Below, piece after piece: positions 10,596 through 23,037 of a stretch of DNA of 64,000 nt. This DNA comes from Perkinsus olseni (Eukaryota; Perkinsozoa; Perkinsida; Perkinsidae). Under the pieces are notes generated by a model, which was not told the origin of the DNA, did no database searches, and saw nothing but the letters and a program-made list of their open reading frames with translations. A program made the translations under genes and the position numbers. Location of the stretch: the NCBI GenBank assembly GCA_013115135.1, contig JABANP010000033.1, positions 62,001-126,000 of the forward strand, in the 5' to 3' direction. Every line of letters starts with the position of its first letter. The first letter of the stretch is position 1.

Positions 10596-13312
10596 ATGAA
10601 TGGCCTTCGTGACGGTGTTGCCAATCTCCTCTCACAGACCAACGCTGATGTGTAAGTTAGCCGTCAACTCACATGTGGCGAGACCTGTCCTTTCCCACAG
10701 GAACACCGTTCTCACGCGAGGGTGCCCCTTCGAGGGCCTTCGAGACGTCCACGACCCATCTCTGGAAACTGTGAAATTCGTGCGGGAAGCGGTACCACTC
10801 CTTTCACGAATCGTCTCACGCTCACTGGGCTCTTTTCAGAAAATCCTGGTCATCGGAGCCGGTGGCCTCGGGTGTGAGATTTTGAAAGATCTGGCGTTGA
10901 GCGGGTAAGAGAATTTTTTCTTGGTGGTGGCGAAGTGCTGCTTTGTGGTAGGTTCACTGACATACACGTTATCGACATGGATAACGTCGACGTCACCAAC
11001 TTGAACCGGCAGTTCTTGTTTCGGGAGTCCGACATTGGTCTGAGCAAGGTAAGCTCGGCAGAGGCAGTGCCATCGTCAGTTGGAGATGGTCCGTCAGGCT
11101 AAAGTGGCAGCAGCGTTTGTTAACGACCGCTGTGCTCACCTTGGGGGTGCACGTCACACCGTATCACGGCAAGATACAGGACTTTGGACCGGACTTTTAT
11201 GAGCAGTTCTTCCTCATTATAGCGGGGCTGGACAACATCCCGGCTAGGAGGTAGTGAAGGGATTACAACACTATGCGTAGCGCTTCGTGGACTGACGGGA
11301 AGGACTCCGCGTAAGTCACCTGCCCATGCTAGAGAGTGTGGAAATGGAGCAACACAGATGGTTGGTCGTTGCGCATCGCGGAGGGGACGAATTCTGTCGT
11401 CAAGATGAGATACCTTTCCTTTGGGGGGCCGTGGGACGTGTATCGCCTCCTGCTGGGGGTATACCATTTTGCCGTGGAGTTGATCATGCTCAGATCTTAT
11501 TGTTTAAGCGTCGATGGGAGCCTGTATATAGTGAGTCTCGAGCGAGAACCTGCGCGTCACCCTCATCACGCGAACCCTCGGGTCTCGGCCATACCTACTT
11601 TAGGGAGTTAATGCCTGAAGTTCACATGGCGGCTCCATCGCTATTACCGACAACCCTAGCACCATTAGTTTAGCTGATTCCCAGATCCCCAGGCAATCCG
11701 GTCTGGTCTCTCAGATGGTTGAATTCTACGCTCCACAGTATGGTCCGCAGGGATGAGGAAGGCAACATCGATCCTTCCTCGTTGAAGCCTCTACTGGACG
11801 GCGGCACCGAGGGGCTCAAGTAACCCTCATGACGAAGTCCCTCGTGTCGTCGACTACTCCTGCTAGGGGTCAAGCAAGAGTCATCGTACCGTACCACACA
11901 GCCTGCTTCGACTGCACGCTTGAGTCCTTCGGCCCGCCCGATACCGGCAACTACCCCATGTGCACTCTGGCTGAGACGCCAAGGCTGCCTGAACACTGCA
12001 TTGAGTAGGGCCGGCGTGGTACTAGTGTGAGGGTGTACTGCGGTGGTCGACAGGTACGCCCTGCTAGTCTTGTGGGAGAAGGCCTTCCCTGGGGTCAAGG
12101 TTAACACGGACAGTGCCAATGACATCAAGTGGATATACGAGCAGGCGGTAGTGCTACTGCTGGTCATTCTGAAAATGGGCCCCTTGGACTAGCGCACCTC
12201 GGAGCGATCAATAGAAGGCATTAGTCGGATGAGTGCAGAACACTAGTTCGCCTGCTTGCTCGTGGCGTCGTCTTTTCGCATGATTCATCAATCGTTTTCC
12301 TCCTTTCCTGCAATTGCATTCCGGCGATTTAAGTATCATCCAGAAGCTCTTCTCGGGCTTGTCGAAGTCTGCGATATTCTGCCTCGAAACAGACTATTGA
12401 TGAGAAAACGATTGTCGGAGGATCACGCGGAATGAGCATATTGAAAGCGTCCGATGTCTCTGCTTGCAGGCAGCACGAGCCGAAACCTTCGGTATCCACG
12501 GTGTTGACTATCGCCTCACTTTGGGCGTTGTTAAGCGTATAATCCCCGGCCGTAGCATCGACCAACGCCCTGATATCGGGCATGCTCGTCGCGGAGGCGC
12601 TGAAGCTGGCGAGCTACTGTGACCCTAGTAGGGTTTATGCGACCTCTCCTGCCGTAGCAGTTGAAGGCGTTGTGATCTCAGGTTTAGATAACTACTTCAT
12701 GTACATGGGGCAGACGGGTGTTAATACACAGACTTTCGAGTGGGAAAGGAGCGACACTTGCCTGGTGGGCGCTGCTACTGCCCATGCTAGCTCGGACGGG
12801 CCATCAGGTCTGTAGTGGGTCGGAGGCGGTGGTGGACTCTCTCGATCCTGAGAAGAACACCTTGGAGGACCTCCTTGATGTAGTACTGCTTGCTGCTGCT
12901 CGTGTCATTCTCTAAGAGAATTTATCTCCATCATTCAGTTGCTTTGTAACCCAGCAGGGAAGTTCAGGCTCCAGCGTCCTAGTATATCGACGGTATCAGG
13001 GATCGTCTTCATCCAGCGGGTAGTACAATTATACGCGGCGTTGGTTCTTGAACGGCAGCTTTACGACGTATTGATGATGGTCACCTGCTGTTTCTTTGTT
13101 GTTAGCCAGCGGCACTACGAGCTGAGCATGAATGGAAGTTGACTAAGTCCTTGAAGGAGCTGAGTGTTGCGGGGGTGTTGAGGGAAGGAGAGGAGGCGAC
13201 CGTGACTGACCCGACCCTGCCCAGTAAGAACTATCTTCAACCTCGGATACCTACTAGTACTGTTCATCATTCAGCTAAGCTGACACTTCGGATGAAGTAC
13301 CGGCAGATATGA
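10596..13312 (+). CDS. UBA3: UBA3: catalytic subunit of the NEDD8-activating enzyme E1
   Basis: Adenylates NEDD8 and holds it as a thioester before transfer to UBC12, for cullin modification. Splicing about 14 exons gives a full UBA3-like protein. Landmarks: the nucleotide-binding loop [70 protein letters not shown]; and [14 protein letters not shown] with a zinc-binding Cys pair. [20 protein letters not shown] follows, where the Cys of PMCTL is the expected thioester residue. Then come [27 protein letters not shown] (second zinc Cys pair) and a C-terminal ubiquitin-fold part ([19 protein letters not shown]). Start [19 protein letters not shown] is in phase with exon 2. Most introns are 40-60 nt, but two are long: 11251-11714 and 12148-12469. 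A run of five G at 11143-11147 breaks the frame by one base. Confidence 0.9.
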
Positions 13313-13668
13313 GGCACACGAAGTTGAAGTGTCGGCAACGGTCACCATTCTGTTGTTAACAAACTCTGAACGTTTCTTTTTGTGCATCTGGAAGGCTGTT
13401 TGGTTCGAGTCCTATCCCCGGCGAGACATATCAGGGCTCGGGGTTCTTTTAGAATACTCCGTAGATTTATACAGAAGCAACGTTCTACTGGATTCTGCTG
13501 CAATTGCCTACCATTTGTTTGTCGTGAGTTATGAAAAATGTGGTATTACTCTACCGTACTCGAGTAATAGTCGACTTCGTAAATCGGGTGTACACCTCTC
13601 GAACTGGCCTTTACTTTTTGTCGTTTATTATAATGTTAGCATCATTGGGCAGGCACAGCAGGAGATCG

Positions 13669-14413
13669 ATGCGAACTAGTACCAAGACTACAGTGCAGGT
13701 CTTCAGGAGTGGAGCTAAACCGACTCACATGAGGCCTCAAGGGGCCAGTCGGGCAAAATTATGAAAAAACGAATCCCTTCTACTGGCCTCCTGAGGACAC
13801 CAGCGATGTTGTGCAGGTGGGCCCCGGTCCACGACGAGCTATTTCTTAGAACTGCCTGCGCGATCGCCATCAGATGCCCGGTGGGAGGAAGCAGTTCTTC
13901 GTGTTCGCCGGGAAGTCTGATGAGGACGGTTCCTTGGAGCCGACATTAGCAATCGTCAGTCGGGGAGGTCGCAGGCTAGTGTTCTTCAACGAGGAGGAGC
14001 TGGCAGAGCTCGAGCGGCTGGTAGGCGATGAGGCGAGCCGTCCTGCCTTCGTTTCGGTGCTACAAGGACACCTTTTCGCGTTGGGGGTTATCATCCCTAC
14101 CGCGCTGCCATCACGGTTTCATGTATTTTCGTTTGTCCCATTGCAGTGGGACTTCTGATATAGCGGAGAGGGTAGGGGTACGAACTGAGAGGGGCAATGA
14201 TTAACCAACTAACTGATATGACTGTGGCTCGAGCGGGTGGCCACGAATCGGAGTGTGGCCGACGACGGGTGATTGTCTTCTCTACCTCAGGGCCCCCGGT
14301 ATTTGTCCTACCTCAAGTTATGGCAGCAAAAAGCAAGACGTAACCAGGCTGTCACGGAGGCTAAGCTGGGCCAAGTCGGCATGGCTGATGACCACGGAAA
14401 AGATATGGACTAG
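13669..14413 (+). CDS. Small unknown protein, multi-exon
   Basis: Starts MRTSTKTTVQ at 13669, spliced over a 43-nt intron to GPVGQNYEKTNPFYWPPEDT, then over a second intron to NCLRDRHQMPGGRKQFFVFA. It continues SRGGRRLVFFNEEELAELER and ends PRYLSYLKLWQQKARRNQ...DDHGKDMD with a stop at 14413. The exon(s) between about 14080 and 14270 are uncertain: two frames (TSDIAERVGVRTERG and MINQLTDMTVARAGG) both look coding and are one base out of step. Length is about 200 residues. No family is recognised; basic and acidic helical patches suggest a soluble protein. The ORF at 13329-13679 upstream was not kept. Confidence 0.55.
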
Positions 14414-14852
14414 GCCGGCCGTGTTTTCATGTTTCTGAGTCTCTCTGTGTATGTTGGTCAATGCATCATGTGGGCGAGGACTGTCGGAGGAGCGACTGGG
14501 GTGGGGCCTGTTGGTCTTTGCCCTCGTTGAATTGTTTGTGCTCCGCCAGCATGCTCGAGAAAAAAGAAAGTGCTGGCGTCCGGTGAACCGGCAGCACCTG
14601 AGTCTCTCATTGCTTCCCGCCGACGGTTATCCAGTCCGACAGCCTGTCGCGTCAGGGATATTTCCCATGTATATTAGAGCCAGATGCTTCCCAATACTCG
14701 AAAACTAATTGCGTTGCGTTCTATGCTAGTTGGGCGAGTGAGGACCATAACCATTCAGCACCGAAGGGGCGTGGAGAAATTTGGAGGAGGCCGCGGGCCG
14801 GGCGAGCTTCTGGAGTATTTGCTGTAGCAGTGTTGCTCCCGAATGGAGGCCG

Positions 14853-17800
14853 ATGCGGACCCTAGTATCACTGATCTCGGCAACGCTGTTAACTATCTTG
14901 CTTGCACGACCATCCCCTCCAGTTGTACTCGAGGAACCGTTAGAGTACCCACTCGGCCCTGCGCCAGCAACTTGGCGGCCTAACTTCACGGGTCAGCTCC
15001 TCGGTGCAAGCATTAGTGACACGAACTCAGTCGACCGTGGCAAGCTCATAGTGACCATCTATCACGCGGCGACGCCTTCGAGAAGCTACACCCTCGATGG
15101 GACGAACCCCTCAGTCAAACCGCACGAAATAGTATTCCTTCCGGGCTCGATACTACGACTGGAGCACGAGCCCTGCCCACCTTCGTGTAGCATAACTTTG
15201 CGAGTGCAGGAGATAAGTCGAGGGAAGGGCGGCTGAGGCCCTCTGCTGGTCGGGACCGTTCAGATGGGAGAGCTGCTGCTTCTATGGACTGGTCGGATTT
15301 CTCAACCTACCATGGACATACTGTGCCCCTTCCGCAGGCCCTACCACGGGATGCCGCCTCCTTCAACCCTACGTGTTGGGATGACACCATGAACCCGGCA
15401 TTCTGCTGCCCTTTCGAGACCCTCGGGGAGGCCATCCACGCACGACACCGATGTACGCCGTAGCACAAACGATGAAACCGGAAACCCCTATGAACTGAGC
15501 CCAGGCGAGCTGGGCCCTCTAACTGAATCATGGCAGCGAACGAAGTACCTCCTAGCTGACTGCATGGCAGAATTCAGAGTGGACGTATGGGAGCTCCCGC
15601 AAGTGGGCAAGTGTCAGGCTAGCAACGACCTCTGCTCCAGCAGTTCAGGCCTGCGAGCAATTCGTTCGAACTCTACCAGAGACAGATAACGGGGTGTTCA
15701 GTCGGTGGGCTGCTCGTCAGCTTGGCCCTCTACGCCCTTCGTGTCTGGTGAGATAAAGCTCCTCACTGTGCTGTGGGAAATGCCGACCATCATCAGGCCT
15801 CTCGAGTTGAATAGCGATAGCAGCCCTGTATGGAGGAACGACAGCCTGACCGTACCGTTAAAGACCGACTGATTGGGAACACAACGACAGAGTGGTCTCG
15901 TCTGAGATCCAAACCTTTCTTCCGCTGTCTAATTGTCATCAGCGACTCAGTAGCCTCTTGTTGGAGCAAGATAGGATCAGCGTTACAATAATCGCTCTTT
16001 GACTCCGTCAGCGACCACTGGTCGGATCTGAATGGTTCAATTCGCAATGCTGTTCGCGTCAGGTGTCAACTCTCTCCAACACTTGTGGTGGAATCGGAGA
16101 AGACAACATTGGCCTCTGCAAGACCTACTTCAACTGCCATGGAATACACAATCACGAACACGCTCTCGTGAGAAAGCGGCACCCCTCGGGCTCCTTCGCG
16201 TAACCGCGATACACCTCAGGTATGCGTGGCCTGTCTACTCATCTGCCCCGACTGGCTCTCGCTCGGTGACACCGACTGGCTCCCTGGCCTGTCATACACT
16301 CTGAGCACCGTCCTCGATCTCTCCTCGGCTAGTGACGGCCCTTCCCTCCTCAACGAAGAGGATATCGCCGTCGAGCCTGCGGCGGCCTTGCACGCCCTTC
16401 AAGTGGCCTCGCTGCAGGCCTTGGGTTCAGAGCATCCCGTCGTTATGGTATCCTCATGGGAGCGCGGTCTTCATAAGCTGGCCCATCACCCGGTACGAGT
16501 AGAAGCGTTTGAGGAAAGCCCTTGATGCCTCGATCGTCACCGCCACTCTGCCCGAGACCCTCTCCGCTGCCTCCAACCTGTGGAGGGAGACTTGGCTGTC
16601 ATCTATCGATCTGCTTGGCAGAGGGTGTGAAGCAGCTTGCGATGCCGTCAGTCTGAGTGCAATGACCCTGTCCAGCGTTACTAGTGGTAGCGAGGGCACC
16701 CCTGACGACTATGCCAGGCGCTTGTGCTTGTGGTACCGACGGTCAACACGCCAAGGACTCGACGCTGGCTACGACTCGCTCTCTGACCAGGGCCCAATTG
16801 AGAGCGCTTCCGACGAGCCCGTTCGGCATGGGTTGCGATACTTGCAACAATGCGCCTCTGGCCAGGCGCCAAGGACACCCACTGGTTGGTGGCAAGTGCG
16901 CTTTAGAGACTACGAGGAGACATTCGTATGGCTCATCCAAGGCGGAAGCTTGCTGAGAATAGGAGACGGGGAACTCGCTATCATGGACGCCCGAGCCTCG
17001 GCGCCGCACGTGAGGTGAATGACCGTCATGCAGCCATGACAAGCACAGATAGTTCCATCGTTAATCAGGCCCAGTGACTTCGCACTCGCCTTCGAGGGTC
17101 TGAGTCGGCTAGCTGGTCCGCGAGGAGGGCGGGGGTCGTGCGGACACCGGCTATGCCTCGCTGTTGTTGACTTGTGGAACCATGAGCCCAGCTTCCCTCA
17201 CAGCGAACACGCATCCTTCTGGTGATGCTCACGCCCCTGCCCCCTCAGGCATCGCTATCCCTCAGGTACGGTCGAAGCGGCGCCTACTTCAAGGAGGCCT
17301 ACGAACGCTACATCCCTACCGGAGCATCGTTGTGTCAGTTCGTGAACTACTCGCCCAGGCCAGGCACCATGACTCTGCGCAGGTGTGTGCTGCCTCGGTG
17401 CCCTCGTGGCGATATTTACCGATCCCTCGGCCAGCAGTCTTCCGTCAGATTTCGGGAAAACTGGGAGACGGTTTTCGCCGCCCGCCGTGTACTGCTCGTT
17501 GCTTCGAGTCTCAATATAGCATACCCGATCAAGAACATATCAGTCGACAAGATCGCATCATCCTGGCCTTTCAACAGAGCCCATAAGGTCTACGTCACGC
17601 CTCCAGGTCCTGCTCAGTGCGCCTTCTTCGTCCTCTCCATCGGGACTTATATGCAGGCATGGTTCCCTACACCACTGGACGGCTATTCGAGTTCACTGAG
17701 GTCGCTAACAGCGTCATTGCCCTCGGTGCCGAACGAGATGTGGATGTCTTCGCCGTCACCTGGGGGCCACTAGCCAGGCTCCTAGTGGCAACCATAGCTT

Positions 17801-17958
17801 GCAACAGTAAGTGAGGAGCTTCCTCGTCTCATCAATGCCATGGTTTTGCTGTCTTGTAAGGTACAATGGGAGTACAGGCGATAGACATAGGAAAGCTCAT
17901 GGTCAACTTCCCCGAATTTTTCATGGCTGGTTATCCAGATGGATTCGGTCATTCGTGA
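14853..17958 (+). CDS. Membrane-associated glycosyltransferase with a C-terminal GT-D-type domain
   Basis: A long gene with many short introns. The N-terminus (MRTLVSLISATLLTILLARP) is a signal peptide or anchor. It is followed by a region resembling the chitobiase/beta-hexosaminidase C-terminal fold (IVTIYHAATPSRSYTLDGTN) and a Trp/Cys-rich part. A hydrophobic span, GCSVGGLLVSLALYALRVW, comes next, then a Cys-rich segment (NTCGGIGEDNIGLCKTYFNC). The C-terminal third matches the GT-D glycosyltransferase fold (DUF1792 type): LLRIGDGELAIMDARAS with the GDGE motif, a middle segment WNHEPSFPHSEHASFWYG, and the closing elements FAVTWGPLARLLVATIA and GVQAIDIGKLMVNFPEFF. The frame near 15860 needs a one-base shift. 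Those near 15455 and 16510 can be joined either by a shift or by a GT-AG intron. It is drawn as one gene because a 50-nt intron (15749-15798, gtgag...cag) bridges the two halves in phase. Confidence 0.65.
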
Positions 17959-18363
17959 GAGCACTTCCTTCTTGTGTTAGTATGTTCTTGCGTCCATAAC
18001 GACGCATGTTCGTGAGGAGATAGTGCGCAACCTGGACAGATGCTTTGCACCGTTACCGCTCCCTTACTCATCCCTGTTGACCCAGGATACGTCGGTGCTA
18101 ATCTGACTAAGCCGGTTTTCGGCGTTGAACTTGAAACTCACACACACCGCTTCTATAGATAGGTTTTTCGATCATGTCTGTAAGCTTCTAGTCTAACACA
18201 CTACCGGCTTATACTCTCGCCGATAGACCCGCGTCATTGCGGTTCTCATGCACAGATCGATACAAAGCGCTCATTTGCGATCGTAATCCCAACTATGTAA
18301 CCCAACCCGGGGTGACTCGGGAAATACGTCTCATTCGGACAACACTCCATTCGACATGCATCT
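17959..18363. other. Intergenic stretch between convergent genes
   Basis: Lies between the stop of the glycosyltransferase gene (+) and the stop of ARL6 (-). No coding-like frame or repeat is seen. Confidence 0.5.
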
Positions 18364-19169
18364 TCATTTAGAGCTTTCCGCTCGATTCTGTTTTACAATA
18401 TCGGCTAGCCACATAATCCCCTCTTCGACGCCCTCGCCGGTAGTAGCACAGCAACGCCTAGACGACAATGGCCGGACACCCGCCCTCCGATGAGAAATCA
18501 GCGCCCGCCCTTACACGATGTTGTGAGGGCGTCGTGTTGACGACAACGAAGCCACTCCGATAGCGGCTGCCACTTCATCTAACGAGACTGCGTCGGGAAG
18601 GTCCATCTTGTTCGCGAAAAATATAACCGGGACGTACGGCTTGGCCGCTAGCTCTGAAGGTCGCGAGGCGATTGCGGGATCGAGCGAAGCGCCGAGCCCA
18701 CCTGCAGACTGAAGCATGGTTTGAAGCTCATTCTTCACCACAGCTAAGCGGAGTTGGTCGGTGGAGTCGATGACGAAAATGATACCCTATGGGAGAGGTC
18801 TCAGGATGCCTTTTCTTCAGCCAACTCACTTCGCAGTCAGGATAGTAGTTCTCCCAGAGGTTTCTGTACTTCCCTTGACCGGACATGTCGAAAGCGCAAA
18901 ACTTGATGCCGTGGTTGGTGAACTCTTCGACGCTAAATCCGACCGTTGGGACCGTCTCCAAGGAAGCCTATAAAAACATGGAAAGATGGACGGTCCTTCG
19001 GGCTTTCAAGTGGCTCCTGGAAGACGGGAGACTCCCCATCACCTTAGTGGGCTTCAGCTGGTTCAGCAGTGTAGTCTTGCCGGAATTGTCCAGACCGACC
19101 ACGACGAAGCGCATCTTCATCCGTCGGAAACCGAAGATGTTCTCGAGGAGGCGACGTATCCTCCCCATT
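18364..19169 (-). CDS. ARL6: ARL6/BBS3 small GTPase
   Basis: ARF-family GTPase that recruits the BBSome coat to membranes at the ciliary base. Four exons. The N-terminus is MGRIRRLLENIFGFRRMKMR, with the usual Gly2. Nucleotide-binding motifs are all present: GLDNSGKTTLLNQL (P-loop), VPTVGFSVEEF (switch I), FDMSGQGKYRNLWENYYPD (G3), FFANKMDLPDA (G4) and CCATTGEGVEEGI (G5 region). DMSGQG in place of the ARF D-x-G-G-Q motif, followed by the YRNLWE stretch, is the ARL6 hallmark and separates it from other ARLs. It ends WLADIVKQNRAESSK. Introns of about 43-75 nt; the last (about 18479-18532) is phase-consistent. The Met at 19169 is chosen over an upstream in-frame Met because it gives the normal ARF-type MG start. 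Confidence 0.92.
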
Positions 19170-19245
19170 AAAGTGGAGCTCTCAAACGGTGTAGAACTAC
19201 CCAGCCATGACGACTTACCCTCAACAGCAACAGAACTCCCCATCA

Positions 19246-21012
19246 TCACGAGACATCTCTCACGGTAAGCTGAGACACCATCAACATGCCGGCCTCCTCG
19301 GGAGCCCCCCCTTCCACTGGGGGACTCGTCACGCTTTGGGAATGCCGCTTGAAGACCTCCACGCACTTCTCTGAGTTAACACGTTCCGCGAACATCTCGG
19401 GAGTCTCCCCTTCCTGATTTCTCCCTTCGACGCTGCAGCCGTGGCTTATCAGCAGCTCGCACAACTCGGGCTCATCCGCCTGCAGGGATCAACCAAAGAT
19501 CCTGGACGATCCTTGTGGTCACCGAGGGCCTACCCCGACGGCGAAGAACAGGGCTGTGCACCCATCCTCGTCCTCGAGTTCTACTTTGGCGCCACGATCC
19601 AGAAGGAATCTGTCGGCCACCGCGTTAACGAGCGAAGACGTTGCAGCACCCACTTGCAGACGTCCACATGACCGTAGAGGCTAGCGTGCATGAGAGCGGT
19701 CTTCCCGGTGCGCGTCTGGTGGTTGACTTGGGCACCTCGGTCGACTAGGAACTGACGCATCACTGCAAGGAGCCGGGTATGGTGGAGGGCTCTACTTCTA
19801 CGACTTCCAGATGGCCGCTCGCCGCCGCCCACATGAGGGAGTTCTGGTAGTTGTAGTCGTGATGGTTGATCTTGGCCCCCTTGCTGAGGAGGTACTCACA
19901 GATCTCCACGTGACCGTTGACGGCTGCCTGCCGATAGACAAAATGGGTTGGGACGTCTCGATAGTAAAAGGGGACCTTTATGAGAGGTGACTCGGAGGTC
20001 TTCTCAGAGGCGAAGTTGACATCTTGTAGCTGCTCTTCGACCAACCATTGGACCACGGGCAAGTGGCCTCCCAGGCTTGCCCACATGAGAGCGTTCCACC
20101 TGGACCGGGCGGCTGAGTACACGAAGCGCAGTGCATTCACACCCTTCGTCATCCTGGACGTCCACAGAGGCCCTCATCTCGACCAAGGCCCTGACGGACT
20201 CCAGACGCCCAGCCTCTGCTGCTTTTATGAGCGCCGTTTGACCTAAGGTGGCTCTCGTACGCCAAAGGTGGTCTGTGTGGCTTTGCGGTGTACCTTCCTC
20301 GTCCTTCACATCGAGTATCCTACGCTTCTCTGACAAGGTGAAGTTGTGGATCTCCTCCATCTCTGCTAGGGTGAGGCCAGTACTAGCCGCCCTCTGCCGC
20401 TTCAATTGAGTGCCGAGAAGGAGCCTGGTGGATACCGGAGAGGGCTTGGCAGCCATATAACAGCACTTCACCTGATGCACTCAACATGCCCTCCTCGGCT
20501 GGCCTTCATGATAGCAGTCTCTCCTAGTTGATCCTTAGCGGTGATCTTGGCGCCGTGATGGACGAGGACCTCAACAGTGGCGTGAAGTGATTGAGAACTC
20601 CCTGACTTCCCATCACTTCGACGACGTCCAGTCTCCCACGAGCTGCAGCGTGCATGAGAGCGGTACGGCGGTCAAAGTCCTTCTCGTCCACCTGATCGAA
20701 CCTCTCATACTTTCGACTAGGTCCTCGCTTCGGTCACCTTCGCTTGCTGATTGGTCAGGAGTCGTTCAACGACGTCGAGCTTGCCCTCGACGGCTGCACC
20801 AATGAGGGGTATACGCATCTGAGGGCCCACTTTACACGGGCGGGACTTCCCCACTCTTCAAGACCTGATGGCTGCCAGTCACAGATGGCGGCGGCACGAA
20901 CTCCTTGCAGTCGCCGGAGTCCTCCCTCGTACACTTCCTCCTGAGCTTTCTCGCCGTTCCCTTCGGGAGCTTGTCCCTTGGGTGGCGAGATCGGCTTAGT
21001 CATTACAACCAT
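19246..21012 (-). CDS. Ankyrin-repeat protein (3' member of a tandem pair)
   Basis: A multi-exon gene made mostly of ankyrin repeats, recognisable by the recurring TALMHAAARGRLDVVE-type pattern. Examples are RRTALMHAAARGRLDVVE, QTALIKAAEAGRLESVRALV, NALMWASLGGHLPVVQWLV, NSLMWAAASGHLEVVE, KTALMHASLYGHVDVCK and CTALFFAV. It ends MLMVSQLTVRDVS at 19246. The N-terminal exon begins MVVMTKPISPPKGQAPEGNG at 21012. The join to the repeats (MRIPLIGAAVEGKLDVVERL) needs either a one-base shift or a 31-nt intron near 20920. Introns are as short as 33-48 nt. Ankyrin repeats bind proteins; the partner cannot be inferred. It lies 76 bp from the ARL6 start and shares its strand. Confidence 0.75.
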
Positions 21013-21156
21013 GAAGTTAACTGGGCTTCCTTCACTCCGATCCTCGTCTCAGCCCTGGCTGCTGTTAGAATTGACAACACAGATCGTTATGAGAGTATGG
21101 TCAACATCAGTGGCTACGAACATGAATTTGATTTATACATAATGAGATTTAGACGC

Positions 21157-23037
21157 TCAGCTGGCAGGAGGTTGAGGCTGCAACTTTTGAGCTTGACGGA
21201 AGAGGTCCACCAGCCGGCTGTTGAGGGTGCCCTCTGCGTGATCCAGGGCCGTCTGACCATTCTCGTCGGGCGTGTATCTGCGAGCAGTGGTGAGGGAGGA
21301 GGCTGCCAGGACCGGCATCCCCTACAAGTTGGCGTTGGCCTGGATGAGGAGCTTGGCGCACTCCGCGGCGTGATGTCGGGCTGCGAGGATGAGCGGTGTC
21401 TCTCCTCGAGTAGTGTGGGCCTCAATCGGGCATCCATGTTTGATCATGAGGGCACAAATGCTGCTGTCGTCACCCTGAGAACCACAACCTACTGCTGATC
21501 TAGAACAACTGTTCCAGGACTCACCACGACAGCGGCGGAGAGGGCGTTGAAACCCTCATTGTCTTGCGTGTCGATCCGCACACGACGCTCCTCGATGAGG
21601 TATCTGCCCTTTAGTCCGAGGATGATCGGATTTCACGACGTTTTTACTTGCAGATCTCCAGTCTTCCAAAGGTAGCAGCTAATATAAGAACGTTCTTGCC
21701 AGTCCTAGTTTGCACGTCGAGCTTGGCGTCAAAGGACAGGAGGCCCTGATGGAGGGGGTGTGACGAGGAAAGCTCAGAAGGCAGATAGGTGCCCACCTCG
21801 ACCACAGCGAGATGACCCGAAGCGGCGGCCCACATGAGGGCAGTTTGATACTCGCGGTCGTGAGCGTTAACCTTGGCGCCGTTCTCGAGGAGGAACTTGC
21901 AGACTTCCCAGTGCCCATTGGCGGCCGCCTGAGTTTGTAAAGTGCAGTAGAGCAGTGGAGCGCACTGAAATATAGCCCGACCTTCATCAGAGCGTTCTCT
22001 CCCTTCTCAGTTTGGTAATCAACTTCCTGAGCCTGTTCAGTAACCAGCCACTCCACAATAGGGAGGTGCCCAGCTATAGCGGCCCACATGATGACCTTCC
22101 ACCTGAGGAGGACACAGAGACGTACGCCAATGCTTTCACTATCCCCCTCGCCACCCCTCATCATCCTTGGCGCCAGTATTGGCGTTCAGCGATATAAGCA
22201 GCTCGACGACCTCAGACTGTCCAGCCTCGGCCGCCTTCATCAACGCAGTGACCCCTGAAAGTCGTGATGGCTATCGAGACATTTCCCTACGACTGCATCA
22301 CCCTCATCGTCGGTGGCATCAACCACCCGCCGCTGTTCAGTCTTAGACGGCGCGTCGTTGACTCCAGTGAGGCTGAGAACTTGTGTCTTCCGGCGTTGCT
22401 GTACGTGGGCGTCCACCAAGAACCTACGAAGACCCTCTTGTCGTGAGGGTGCTCGAAGCTCGCAGGAAGCCTCACCGTATAACGTCCAAGTAACCGTTTT
22501 TAGCTGCCTTCATAAGGGCTGTCTCTCCAGCGTCATCTTTGGCCGAGAACCGGGCCCCTCCCTCGGCAAGCACCTGTAGGAGGTCAACCGCTACGAGAAA
22601 TCGGGCACTTCCAACCAACCCCACCTTGCACACATTCAAGTGCCCGTTCTTGGCGGCATGCATCAGAGCGGTCACGCCGGCCGGGTCCTTCTGATCGATC
22701 TAAGCAACAGCCTGAGGTGCATGCCGTACCGCTGTTGTGGCTTACCTTATGCTTGGGGTCCTCGAGGAACTTCTTCACGCTCTCCGCGTCCCCGACTTTG
22801 GCTGCCTCTAGAAAACGATTAGGGGGAGGGGGTTCAATCTGAGATCATCTTGCTGACAATGTAACGCTAAAGGCAGCTTTGGGGAGTGTTTTCCGAGCTG
22901 AGAGTAAACAGAGTGGCAACCACAGGCCGAAGAGTGTAGTTTCGCCGTTGACTTATCCTTACGCCCGCTCCGCCGAAGAATGACCGTCTCTTATTTCCAC
23001 TGTTTGATTTGAGTGCCGCTAAAAGACTAGAAGTCAT
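21157..23037 (-). CDS. Ankyrin-repeat protein (5' member of a tandem pair)
   Basis: Starts MTSSLLAALKSNSGNKRRS at 23037. After a short intron comes FLEAAKVGDAESVKKFLED, a typical opening of ankyrin proteins. Repeats follow: TALMHAAKNGHLNVCK, ETALMKAAKNGYLDVIR, VTALMKAAEAGQSEVVELLI, IMWAAIAGHLPIVEWLV, a MWAAASGHLAVVE unit and ETPLILAARHHAAECAKLLI. It ends ...LVDLFRQAQKLQPQPPAS with a stop at 21157-21159. Several repeats share the LMKAA/LMHAA and MWAAxxGHL wording with the neighbouring gene, so the two probably arose by tandem duplication. Exon borders in the middle are approximate. No other domain is seen. Confidence 0.75.

Noticed and set aside
13329..13679. 116-codon plus-strand ORF between UBA3 and the next gene
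   Set aside because: No domain, and its end overlaps the better-supported start of the following gene in another frame.
15440..16520. Extra one-base frame breaks in the glycosyltransferase gene
   Set aside because: At 15455 and 16510 a phase-consistent GT-AG intron of about 46-64 nt explains the change of frame equally well, so these were not counted as frameshifts.
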